Assembly (NCBI GenBank): GCA_947500825.1
Contig: CANMTR010000005.1
Span: forward strand, 124,001 to 188,000
DNA from: an uncultured Paracoccaceae bacterium
GTDB taxonomy: Bacteria > Pseudomonadota > Alphaproteobacteria > Rhodobacterales > Rhodobacteraceae
Direction of reading: 5' to 3'
Length of the DNA: 64,000 bases
Shown here: positions 56,386 to 64,000 of the stretch, in pieces
Layout: each line of letters starts with the position of its first letter
Position numbering within the stretch: the stretch's first letter is position 1
Notes under the pieces: generated by a model
The model's input: only the letters and a program-made list of their open reading frames with translations
The model's database searches: none
Told to the model about the DNA's origin: nothing
Made by a program: the position numbers and the translations under genes

Positions 56386-57905
56386 GTCGGTTGATCCTCG
56401 TCCTGGGCGACCAGCTGACCCGCGACGTTGCCGCCCTGCGGGAGTTGGGCGACGGCGACGTGGTGGTGATGGCCGAGGTGGAGAGCGAGGCGACCTATGT
56501 CCGCCACCATCCCAAGAAGATCGCCTTCACCTTCGCCGCCATGCGCAAGTTCGCCGCGCGACTGCGGGACGACGGATTGACCGTCGCCTACACGCGGCTC
56601 GAGGACGCCGAGAACGCGGGCTCGATCCCCGGAGAGCTGCTGCGCCGGGCCGAGGAGCACGGCGCGCGCGAGGTTATCGCGACAGAGCCGGGGGAGTGGC
56701 GCCTGATCGAGGCGTTGCAGGACTGTCCGCTCGACGTCTCGCTTCTGCCCGACGACCGGTTCATCGCCTCCCATGCGGAGTTCGACGCCTGGGCGGATGG
56801 CCGCAAGGAGCTGCGCCTCGAATGGTTCTACCGCGACATGCGGCGCAAGACCGGCATCCTGATGGAGGATGGCGAGCCTGCGGGCGGCAAGTGGAACTTC
56901 GACCATGACAACCGCGAGCGTCCCCCCGACGACATCTCCTTCGGCGGCCCGATGCACTTCACCCCGGACGAGACGGTGGCAGAGGTGCTGGACCTGGTGG
57001 AGTCCCGCTTCGCCTCCAACTTCGGGGACCTGCGCTCGTTCTGGTTCGCCACCGACCAGGAGGAGGCGCGCCGGGCGCTGACGCGCTTCGTCAAGCACGC
57101 CCTGCCGAAGTTCGGGGACTATCAGGACGCGATGCTGGCGGGGGAGAAGTTCCTCTATCACTCCATCCTGTCGGTCTATCTCAACGCGGGGCTGCTGACG
57201 CCAATGGAGGTCGCGCGCGCAGCCGAGCAGGCCTGGCGGGACGGTCACGCGCCGATCAACGCGGTTGAGGGATTCGTGCGCCAGATCATCGGCTGGCGCG
57301 AATATGTCCGCGGCATCTATTTCCGCGAGGGGCCGGATTACGCGAAGCGCAACGATCTCGGCCACGGACGGTCGCTGCCGGCGATGTTCTGGGGCGCCGA
57401 GACGCACATGCGCTGCATTTCCGAGACGGTGGCGCAGACGCGCAGCGAGGCTTATGCCCACCACATCCAGCGCCTGATGGTGACGGGCAACTTCTCGCTC
57501 CTGTGCGGCTTCGACCCGCAGGAGGTGCAGGACTGGTACATGGCCAACTATGCCGACGCCTACGAGTGGGTGATGAGCGCGAACGTCATCGGCATGACCC
57601 AGTTCGCCGACGGTGGCATCGTCGCCTCCAAGCCCTATGTCTCGTCGGCGAACTACATCGACAAGATGTCGGATTATTGCGGCGACTGCCGCTACAGCGC
57701 CAAGACCAAGACAGGGGAGGGGGCCTGCCCCTTCAACCTGCTGTTCTGGGCGTTCCTCGACCGCCACCGTGACCGGTTCCGGAACAACCCCCGCATGGCG
57801 CAGATATATTCCACTTGGGACAGGATGGGCGCGGAAAAGCGCGACACCATCCTGTCCGAGGCCGAAACCTTCCTCAAGCGGATGGATCAGGGCGCCACCG
57901 TCTGA
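56382..57905 (+). CDS. Iron-sulfur cryptochrome/photolyase (FeS-BCP, CryB/PhrB type)
   Basis: A 507-residue flavoprotein of the prokaryotic (6-4) photolyase group. The four cluster cysteines are Cys345 (HMRCIS), Cys433, Cys436 (YCGDC) and Cys449 (GACPF); their spacing of 88, 3 and 13 equals that recalled for Agrobacterium PhrB. Start LVLGDQL and the FAD-site NAVEGFVRQIIGWREYVRG are family marks. It repairs (6-4) photoproducts or acts as a light-signalling CryB. Start is GTG at 56382, translationally coupled to the SDR gene before it. Confidence 0.95.
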   Translation: MSRLILVLGDQLTRDVAALRELGDGDVVVMAEVESEATYVRHHPKKIAFTFAAMRKFAARLRDDGLTVAYTRLEDAENAGSIPGELLRRAEEHGAREVIATEPGEWRLIEALQDCPLDVSLLPDDRFIASHAEFDAWADGRKELRLEWFYRDMRRKTGILMEDGEPAGGKWNFDHDNRERPPDDISFGGPMHFTPDETVAEVLDLVESRFASNFGDLRSFWFATDQEEARRALTRFVKHALPKFGDYQDAMLAGEKFLYHSILSVYLNAGLLTPMEVARAAEQAWRDGHAPINAVEGFVRQIIGWREYVRGIYFREGPDYAKRNDLGHGRSLPAMFWGAETHMRCISETVAQTRSEAYAHHIQRLMVTGNFSLLCGFDPQEVQDWYMANYADAYEWVMSANVIGMTQFADGGIVASKPYVSSANYIDKMSDYCGDCRYSAKTKTGEGACPFNLLFWAFLDRHRDRFRNNPRMAQIYSTWDRMGAEKRDTILSEAETFLKRMDQGATV

Positions 57906-57920
57906 GGGGCGCCCGCCCGG

Positions 57921-58913
57921 TCAGGCCGCGACAGCGCCGACCTCCTCCATCGCCTGGGCCGCCAGCTCGAACGAGCGCAGCCGTGCCGTATGGTCGTGGA
58001 TCGTGCCGGTCAGGATCACCTCGTCGGGGCGGTGCCGCTCCACCAGGGCGGAGAGCTGGTCGGCCACCTCGTTGCGGGTGCCCACGGCCGAGACGCGCAG
58101 CGCCTGGTCCACGCCACGGGTGACCTCCGGCCCGATCGCGGCCTCGATATCGTCCACCGGGCGGGGCAGCTTTCCGGGCCGGCCGAGGCGGAGCTGGGCG
58201 AAGGCCTGCTGCATCGAGGTCCGGATGCGGCGCGCCTCGCCCCGGGTGTCGGCGGCGAACACGTTGACGGCCAGCATCGCGTGGGGCTTGGGCCACGCGG
58301 CGGAGGGACGGAACGTCTCGCGGTAGACGTGGAACGCCTGCTCAAGCGCGTCGGGCGCGAAATGGGAGGCAAAAGCGTAGGGCAGGCCGAGCTGTGCTGC
58401 GAGCTGCGCGCCGTAGAGCGACGAGCCCAGGATCCAGATCGGCACTTCCGTCCCCTCGCCGGGCAGGGCGCGCACGGCCGCGCCGGCACGGGCGGGTCCC
58501 AGGAGGCGCATCAGTTCCTGCACGTCCCCCGGAAAGTCGTCCTGCCCGGCACGTCGCAGGGCCCGCATCACCGCCATGTCGCCGCCCGGCGCCCGCCCGA
58601 GGCCGAGGTCGATGCGGCCGGGATGGATGCTGGCCAATGTTCCGAAATCCTCCGCCACCCTCAGGGGGGCGTGGTTAGGCAGCATGATGCCCCCCGAGCC
58701 GACGCGGATGCGCCGCGTGGCCGAGGCTACATGCCCGATCAGGACGGCGGTCGCGGCACTGGCGATACCGGGCATGTTGTGATGCTCGGCCATCCAGAAG
58801 CGGTGATAGCCCCACCCTTCGGCGTGAACGGCGAGATCGACGCTGTGAGCGATGGCCGCGCCGGCGTCGGAGCCGTCGGGGACGGGAGAGAGATCCAGTA
58901 GGGAATAGCGCAT
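57921..58913 (-). CDS. LLM-class flavin-dependent oxidoreductase
   Basis: A 330-residue luciferase-like TIM-barrel enzyme using reduced FMN/F420-type flavin. Landmarks: [11 protein letters not shown] start, [34 protein letters not shown], and [22 protein letters not shown]. This is the MsnO8/YhbW-like group, whose members lack a known substrate. ATG at 58913 with AAAGGAGA before it. Convergent with the photolyase, 15 nt apart. Confidence 0.92.
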   Translation of the reverse strand: MRYSLLDLSPVPDGSDAGAAIAHSVDLAVHAEGWGYHRFWMAEHHNMPGIASAATAVLIGHVASATRRIRVGSGGIMLPNHAPLRVAEDFGTLASIHPGRIDLGLGRAPGGDMAVMRALRRAGQDDFPGDVQELMRLLGPARAGAAVRALPGEGTEVPIWILGSSLYGAQLAAQLGLPYAFASHFAPDALEQAFHVYRETFRPSAAWPKPHAMLAVNVFAADTRGEARRIRTSMQQAFAQLRLGRPGKLPRPVDDIEAAIGPEVTRGVDQALRVSAVGTRNEVADQLSALVERHRPDEVILTGTIHDHTARLRSFELAAQAMEEVGAVAA

Positions 58914-58983
58914 GGGAGAGGTCTCCTTTCCCGACCGATATGGGGGGCGGTCCGGACGGAGGGAACCCCGGCGGGCCGGGGTC

Positions 58984-60285
58984 TCAGCCGTCCGGCGCGG
59001 CGGGCTCGACCAGGGTGCCGTCGGACCAGACCCCGCGCAGGACCGTCCCGTCGGCGTAGCGCAGGGTACCGCTGCCCTCGCGCACGCCCCCTTCGAACCC
59101 GCCCTCGTAGATGTCGCCGGTGGCGTATGCGGCGCGTCCCGTTCCCTCAATGCGGCCCGCCGTCCAGTCGCCCTCGTAGGTGGCGCCGTCGGGGAGGGTC
59201 ACGCGACCCGGGCCGTCGCGGAGGCCTTCGGCGAACCGCCCGGTATAGACCGTGCCGTCGGCGTAGCGTTCGGTTCCCAGGCCGGACCTGAGGCCGTCCT
59301 CCCAGGCGCCGGCATAGCGGGTGCCGTCGGGCAGGGTCAGGACGCCCGAGCCCTGTCGTAGGCCTGCGACGAAATCCCCCTCGTAGACGGCACCGTCCGG
59401 ATAGGTGGCCGCACCCGCCCCGTCGATCCGGCCCTGCTCCCAATCCCCGGCATAGGAAATTCCGTCGGGAAACTCCGCGCGCCCCCGGCCGTCCGGCACA
59501 CCGTCGGAGAGGCCTCCGCGATAGACCGTGCCGTCCGGATAGGTCGCCTCTCCTGTGCCCTCCATCCGGCCTTCGGACCATTCCCCGGCATAGCGGACGG
59601 GCCCGGCGTCCGGGTCGTCGGGGCGGGTCAGGACGCCCGCGCCGTCGGGACGGCCGCCGGACCAGGTCCCCGCATAGGTCGTATCGTCGGGCCACGTGAC
59701 CGTGCCGGCCCCGTCGGGCACGCCGTCGGCGACGGCACCCGCGTAGGCGGCCCCGCCGGGATACGTGATGCGGGCCGTGCCTTGCCGGCGGCCCTCGACC
59801 CACTCGCCGTGATAGGCGTAGCCGGATGGCCCCTCGAACCGGCCCGTGCCGTGGGGGCGGCCGTCTTGCAGACTGCCCGAGTAGCGCAGGTCGTCGGGAT
59901 AGGTCGCCACGCCGGTGCCTTCGATCCGCCCCCCCGACCAGTCGCCTGAATAGGTCGGGCCGTCGGGGTGGTCGATCCGGCCCGTCCCGTCCGGCGCCCC
60001 GGCGGCGAAAGTGCCCTCGTAGACCGCCCCGCCGGGATAGTCGGCGCGCCCCGCGCCCCGGATCTCGCCGCCGGACCACTGGCCGGAATAGGTGTATCCG
60101 TCCGGCATCGTGAAGGTTCCGCGTCCGTCGGGGAGGCCATTCGCGGCGCCGCCCTCGTAGCGGCTGCCGTCGGCGTAGTGCCGAACCTCTGAGGTCGCCT
60201 CCGGAGAGGGGCTGTCCTGTGCCTGCCCCTGTGCCGCGACCGCCGCCACGGCCCAGAACGACAGCCCCGTCACGATCCTGCCCAT
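58984..60285 (-). CDS. Exported MORN-repeat protein with 17 repeats
   Basis: A 433-residue protein: signal peptide ([23 protein letters not shown]), short linker, then from residue 37 to the end 17 MORN repeats of 23 residues (type YPDGxxYxGxWxxGxxxGxG). Repeat 9 is 28 residues. Tyr-x-Gly and Gly-x-Gly positions are kept almost throughout. MORN proteins form long flat beta sheets and often bind membranes or scaffold proteins; here the periplasm or surface is likely. No partner gene adjoins. Divergent from nadE. Confidence 0.93.
   Translation of the reverse strand: MGRIVTGLSFWAVAAVAAQGQAQDSPSPEATSEVRHYADGSRYEGGAANGLPDGRGTFTMPDGYTYSGQWSGGEIRGAGRADYPGGAVYEGTFAAGAPDGTGRIDHPDGPTYSGDWSGGRIEGTGVATYPDDLRYSGSLQDGRPHGTGRFEGPSGYAYHGEWVEGRRQGTARITYPGGAAYAGAVADGVPDGAGTVTWPDDTTYAGTWSGGRPDGAGVLTRPDDPDAGPVRYAGEWSEGRMEGTGEATYPDGTVYRGGLSDGVPDGRGRAEFPDGISYAGDWEQGRIDGAGAATYPDGAVYEGDFVAGLRQGSGVLTLPDGTRYAGAWEDGLRSGLGTERYADGTVYTGRFAEGLRDGPGRVTLPDGATYEGDWTAGRIEGTGRAAYATGDIYEGGFEGGVREGSGTLRYADGTVLRGVWSDGTLVEPAAPDG
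58996..60177 (-). repeat. 69-bp coding repeats (17 MORN units)
   Basis: Units of 69 bp encoding 23 residues, in a single array. The aromatic position after Tyr-x-Gly-x alternates Trp with a non-Trp residue (A, F, L, V) along the array. The DNA copies are diverged, so this is an old array, not a recent expansion. Confidence 0.9.
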
Positions 60286-60426
60286 GGATACCCTCCCTTC
60301 GCGCGGGCGATCCGCTGGCCGGTCACCCTAGGTCCCGCGGGGGCCTGCGGCAACGGTTTTCACCCCCTGTCCCTTCCCATCCCCGCAGGCTCTGTTATCC
60401 CGGACCCCGCAATCAGGAGGCCGCCC

Positions 60427-62085
60427 ATGTTCGACCGTTTCCGCCTCACCATGGCGCAGATCGATCCCGTGGTCGGGGACCTCGAAGGCAACGCGGCGCG
60501 CATCCGCGCGGCCTGGGAGGAGGGGCGCGCGGCCGGTGCCGACCTCGTCGCCTTCCCCGAGATGGTCGTGACCGGTTACCAGATCCAGGACCTGGTGATG
60601 AAGCCGGCGTTCTCGGGCCGGGCCATGGACACGATCGAGGAGCTTGCCCGCGACTGCGCCGACGGCCCCGCCCTGGCGGTGGGCGGCCCCTATGCCTTCG
60701 GGCAGGAATTGTTCAACGCCTACTGGATCTGCCAGGGCGGCGCGGTGACGGCACGGGTCCTGAAGCACGTCCTGCCCAACCATGCCGTCTTCGACGAAAA
60801 GCGGATCTACGACGCGGGTCCGATCACCGGGCCCTACCGGGTCGGCCCGCTGCGGATCGGCTCGCCGATCTGCGAGGACGCGTGGTCCGAGGACGTGGCC
60901 GAGGCCGTGGCCGAGAGCGGGGCGGAGATCCTGCTGGTGCCCAACGGCTCGCCCTATCACCGCGCCAAGCACGACCTGCGCCTGGGGCACATGGTCGCGC
61001 GCACGGTGGAGACGGGGCTGCCCCTCGTCTATCTCAACATGGTGGGGGCGCAGGACGACCAGGTCTTCGACGGCGCGTCCTTCGTGCTCAACCCGGGCGG
61101 CGGGCTGGCGGCGCAGTTCCCGTTCTGCGCCGAGGCCGTGCGGCACGTGGACTTCGCGCGCACCGAGGACGGCTGGCGGGCCGACACGGGGCGCCGCGAC
61201 CCGGTCCCCGACGAGTGGGAGGCGGACTATCACGTCATGGTCACGGCCCTTCGCGGTTACTGCGTGAAATCGGGGTTCTCGAAAGTGCTTCTGGGCCTGT
61301 CTGGCGGCATCGACAGCGCGCTCGTCGCGGTCATCGCCGCCGATGCGTTGGGCCCCGAGAACGTGCGCTGCGTCATGCTGCCCTCCGAGTACACCAGCGA
61401 GGCCTCGCTGGAAGACGCGGCCGGGGTCGCGCGCGCCCTTGGCTGCCGGCTCGACGAGATCTCCATCGAGGGGCCGCGCCAAGCGACGGCGGCGGCCCTC
61501 GCGCCGCTCTTCGGCGACGATGCGCCCGGGATCGCGGAGGAGAACATCCAGTCCCGCCTGCGGGGCCTGACCCTCATGGCGCTGTCCAACAAGTTCGGCG
61601 AGATGCTCCTGACCACGGGCAACAAGTCGGAGGTGGCGGTGGGATACGCCACGATCTACGGCGACATGGCGGGCGGCTACAACCCGATCAAGGACCTCTA
61701 CAAGACGCGGGTGACCGAGACCTGCCGCTGGCGCAACGCCAACCACCGCGAGTGGATGAAGGGGCCCGAGGGCGCCGTGATGCCCCAGCGGGTGATCGAC
61801 AAGCCCCCGACCGCGGAGCTTCGCGCCGACCAGAAGGACGAGGACAGCCTGCCGCCCTACGCGGTCCTTGACGATATCCTCGAACGGCTGATCGACCGCG
61901 AGGAGAGCGTGGCCGAGGTGGTCGATGCCGGCCACGACCGGGAGAGCGTCAAGAAGGTGGAGGCGCTGATCTACGGCAGCGAGTACAAGCGCTTCCAGGC
62001 CGCTCCCGGGGCGCGCCTGACACCGCGCGCCTTCTGGCTCGACCGGCGCTATCCGATCGTGAACCGCTGGCGCGAACCCTCTTGA
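60427..62085 (+). CDS. nadE: Glutamine-dependent NAD+ synthase
   Basis: Last step of NAD synthesis. The 552 residues join an N-terminal nitrilase-type glutaminase domain (catalytic Glu45 in FPEMVVTGY, Lys113 before HVLPNHAVF, Cys149 in SPICEDAW) and a C-terminal synthetase with the PP-loop LSGGIDSAL (about 291-299). Ammonia passes from the first to the second. AGGAGG precedes the ATG. Divergent from the MORN gene. Confidence 0.97.
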   Translation: MFDRFRLTMAQIDPVVGDLEGNAARIRAAWEEGRAAGADLVAFPEMVVTGYQIQDLVMKPAFSGRAMDTIEELARDCADGPALAVGGPYAFGQELFNAYWICQGGAVTARVLKHVLPNHAVFDEKRIYDAGPITGPYRVGPLRIGSPICEDAWSEDVAEAVAESGAEILLVPNGSPYHRAKHDLRLGHMVARTVETGLPLVYLNMVGAQDDQVFDGASFVLNPGGGLAAQFPFCAEAVRHVDFARTEDGWRADTGRRDPVPDEWEADYHVMVTALRGYCVKSGFSKVLLGLSGGIDSALVAVIAADALGPENVRCVMLPSEYTSEASLEDAAGVARALGCRLDEISIEGPRQATAAALAPLFGDDAPGIAEENIQSRLRGLTLMALSNKFGEMLLTTGNKSEVAVGYATIYGDMAGGYNPIKDLYKTRVTETCRWRNANHREWMKGPEGAVMPQRVIDKPPTAELRADQKDEDSLPPYAVLDDILERLIDREESVAEVVDAGHDRESVKKVEALIYGSEYKRFQAAPGARLTPRAFWLDRRYPIVNRWREPS

Positions 62086-62255
62086 CGGAAGGTATTGCCG
62101 TCGCGAGCCGCGGGGCTGCCCTGTATGCGCTTCGCGCGGGGCCCGGGGCGGAGCGAGGAGGAGTTGGCGGATCGAGCATCATGCCAAGGGCGTGGCGATC
62201 TGACGATCCACGTCACTTCCGGCTTCGATCGGATCGCTGCCGTCGAGACGAAATG

Positions 62256-62286
62256 AAAAAGGGCCCGCCGATTGTCCGGCGGGCCC
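62256..62286 (-). terminator. Intrinsic terminator of the BI-1 gene
   Basis: Perfect 10-bp stem (62261-62270 with 62277-62286), 6-nt loop, followed on the minus strand by five T then CATTTC. It starts 22 nt past the BI-1 family stop. The rest of the gap between nadE and this hairpin shows no gene. Confidence 0.9.
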
Positions 62287-62308
62287 ATCTCGTCATATCG
62301 AGCCAATG

Positions 62309-63058
62309 TTACTCGCGCTGGCCCATGAAGGACAGCAGGAACATGAACAGGTTGATGAAGTCGAGATAGAGGTTCAGCGCCCCCATGATGGCCGACTTCT
62401 GCAGCCACTCGCTGTCCATCGCCTGGGCATGCTGGATGTAGTCGTTCTTGATCTTCTGCGTATCGTAGGCGGTCAGCCCGGCGAAGATCAGGACACCGAG
62501 GACCGACACGGCGAAGGCGATCGCCGGCGATCCGAGGAAGATGTTGACGATCGAGGCCACGATCAGGCCGACGACGCCCATGATCAGGAACGATCCCCAG
62601 CCCGAGATGTCCTTCTTGGTGGTGTAGCCCCAGAGCGACAGTGCCGCGAAGGCGACCGACGTCACCAGGAAGGTCTGCGCGATCGACATGCCCGTGTACA
62701 TGAGGAAGATCGAGCTCAGCGACAGGCCCATCAGGGTGGCGAAGGCATAGAAGAAGACCTGCGCGGTCGCGGCGGAGATGCGATTGATCGCCGCGCCGAA
62801 GCCGAAGACCATGATCAGCGGTGCGAACATGATCAGCCATTTGAGCGGCGAGGCGTAGATCGCGTTACCCAACTGGGTCAGCTGTCCGGCGTCGTCGACG
62901 GCCAGCCCTGAGATCGCCCATCCGGCCAGGGCCGTGATGATCATGCCCACGGACATGGTGCCGTAGACCTTGTTCATGTGGGCCCGAAGGCCCTCGTCGA
63001 TCCCGGCTGCGCGCGCGCCCGTGCCCGTGCCAGTCCGGATCGTCTGATACTCCGCCAT
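62309..63058 (-). CDS. Bax inhibitor-1/YccA family membrane protein
   Basis: A 249-residue protein with seven predicted helices and the UPF0005/BI-1 signature GLTAYDTQKIKNDYIQ near the C-terminus, which holds the paired Asp-Lys region of the family. Bacterial members have been tied to calcium leak (BsYetJ) and control of membrane proteases (YccA). N-terminal cytoplasmic tail of about 30 residues. AAGGAGGG precedes the ATG at 63058. Confidence 0.94.
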   Translation of the reverse strand: MAEYQTIRTGTGTGARAAGIDEGLRAHMNKVYGTMSVGMIITALAGWAISGLAVDDAGQLTQLGNAIYASPLKWLIMFAPLIMVFGFGAAINRISAATAQVFFYAFATLMGLSLSSIFLMYTGMSIAQTFLVTSVAFAALSLWGYTTKKDISGWGSFLIMGVVGLIVASIVNIFLGSPAIAFAVSVLGVLIFAGLTAYDTQKIKNDYIQHAQAMDSEWLQKSAIMGALNLYLDFINLFMFLLSFMGQRE

Positions 63059-63195
63059 TGAACCCTCCTTGCTGCTGTCCCAGTCGCCGGTCCGATGCCG
63101 GCTTGCTGGAGAAGATATCGTGAATAGGGGGGGCGCGTTCAAGATGCTTGGGCCCCGAACACGGGGTTTTCAGACGGATGTGCGCGATGCCGCCT

Positions 63196-64000
63196 TCAGT
63201 CGTCCATCGTCACCACCACCTTGCCGGTCGATTTTCGGCTCGCGAGGTGGTCGAGCGCGTCCGTCGCCCGCGACAGTGGAAAAGTCCTGCCGATATGGGG
63301 GGACAGTTTCCCCTCCCGAAACAGATCGAAGAGTTCCGTTAGGTCCGCTTTAACGATTTCCGGGGCGAAGGCGCGATACCCGCCCCAGTAGAATCCCAGG
63401 ACGTCGACGTTCTTCACGAGAAGGTGGTTGGCGGGAAAATGGGGCACCTCTCCGCCGGCGAAGCCCACGAGGAGGACGCGTCCCTCGGGACGGCAGGCGC
63501 GCATGGCTGCGACCGAAAGCTCCCCTCCGACCGCGTCGTAGACCACGTCGACGCCGCCCATCCGCTTGAGCTCCGCCCGAAGATCGACCGTCTCGGCGTC
63601 GACGAGGCGGTGCGCTCCGGCCCGGCGCGCCACATCCAGCTTGTCGGCGCCCCGGGCCACGGCGATCACCTCGGCTCCGAGCACCGCCCCGATCTCGACT
63701 GCCGTCAGCCCGACACCCCCAGCCGCGCCCAGCACGACGAGGCGTTCGCCCTGGCGCAGGCGTGCCCGTCGGACAAGCCCCATATGCGAGGTGCCATAAG
63801 CTATGACGAAGCCGGCGGCGGTGGCGAAGTCCATCTCGTCCGGGATCGGAACGACCACAGAGGCGTCGAAGGCCCCGTAGTCCGCCAGCCCGCCATGCCC
63901 CGCGTTGACGGCGACGCGCTGGCCTTCGACCAGTCCCTCGACGCCCTCGCCCAGCGCCTCGATCGTCCCCGCCGCCTCAAGTCCGAGCGTCGCGGGGAGG
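63196..64000 (-). CDS. NADPH:quinone oxidoreductase / zinc-type alcohol dehydrogenase superfamily, C-terminal part (cut by window edge)
   Basis: 267 C-terminal residues of a quinone-reductase-like MDR protein. The visible part starts within the GroES-like domain (LGLEAAGTIEALGEGVEGL) and contains the nucleotide motif LGAAGGVGLTAVEIG and the late end KSTGKVVVTMD. There is no structural-zinc cysteine cluster, which favours the zeta-crystallin/QOR group. The start lies beyond the right edge. 137 nt separate it from the BI-1 gene. Confidence 0.92.
   Translation of the reverse strand, partial: LPATLGLEAAGTIEALGEGVEGLVEGQRVAVNAGHGGLADYGAFDASVVVPIPDEMDFATAAGFVIAYGTSHMGLVRRARLRQGERLVVLGAAGGVGLTAVEIGAVLGAEVIAVARGADKLDVARRAGAHRLVDAETVDLRAELKRMGGVDVVYDAVGGELSVAAMRACRPEGRVLLVGFAGGEVPHFPANHLLVKNVDVLGFYWGGYRAFAPEIVKADLTELFDLFREGKLSPHIGRTFPLSRATDALDHLASRKSTGKVVVTMDD

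Noticed and set aside
58984-60285. Regular 69-bp repeats considered as CRISPR or a DNA satellite
   Set aside because: The repeats are in one open reading frame, encode MORN units, have no spacers and are diverged at DNA level.

Overview
The window is 64 kb of very GC-rich chromosomal DNA. Gene content and order point to the Rhodobacteraceae/Roseobacter group of Alphaproteobacteria: hbd-etfA-etfB beside a PduO-type adenosyltransferase and a HIG1-type small membrane protein, trxB divergent from an Lrp regulator, an ATP synthase F0-only operon with b and b' subunits, a VPLPA-CTERM protein, a Hint-domain protein and a fused sulfurylase/APS kinase. I cannot name the genus. Coding density is high, with many 1-8 nt overlaps. 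I found no insertion sequence, prophage, integrase or CRISPR array, so this reads as mostly core genome.

Layout. 1-3.7 kb (minus): fatty-acid/PHB oxidation and electron transfer (hbd fragment, etfA, etfB), corrinoid adenosyltransferase, HIG1 protein, SH3 protein. 3.7-11.3 kb (plus): parC, a lipoprotein, tuf with a strong terminator, a CAU tRNA (minus), purM-purN, rnd. 11.3-16.7 kb: lipoprotein, SufE, an NTF2-FMO fusion, GNAT, DUF1992 and an orphan Tat-exported solute-binding protein. 16.9-23.6 kb: an envelope block, lolC/E-lolD followed by pqiA1-pqiA2-pqiB-pqiC. 23.6-29.7 kb: PfkB kinase, a four-gene TelA/XpaC/DUF2927 operon, RluB-type synthase, tadA, lipB. 29.7-35.7 kb: sat-cysC, VPLPA-CTERM protein, trxB/lrp, Hint protein, pgeF. 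35.7-40.4 kb: MidA-like methyltransferase, lgt, ubiK, M20 hydrolase, MFS efflux. 40.7-45.4 kb: tetR-adaptor-RND pump. 45.4-50.7 kb: BisC-like molybdoenzyme divergent from fhs, then icd. 50.9-54.9 kb: Pmp3, wrbA/arsR, and atpI-B-E-b'-b. 55-57.9 kb: two SDRs translationally linked to an iron-sulfur photolyase/cryptochrome. 57.9-64 kb: LLM oxidoreductase, a 17-repeat MORN protein, nadE, BI-1 protein and a quinone oxidoreductase fragment.

How parts fit together. The Lol genes deliver lipoproteins to the outer membrane and sit directly upstream of an MCE (Pqi) system whose last component is itself a lipoprotein. The pgeF-midA-lgt string is a tight unit with overlapping start and stop codons. The tetR-adaptor-RND unit is divergent from an MFS drug exporter, so one regulator may control both.

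Most unusual features: the PqiB-like protein carries a C-terminal tail of four tandem repeats of about 119 residues; the MORN protein shows strict alternation of two repeat types with one phase slip; four convergent gene pairs end in a shared CTAG/CTAA tetranucleotide; and a 12-bp AT palindrome lies upstream of the VPLPA-CTERM gene. I did not find a clearly new multi-gene system; the best candidates are the repeat-tailed Pqi locus and the TelA/XpaC/DUF2927 operon.
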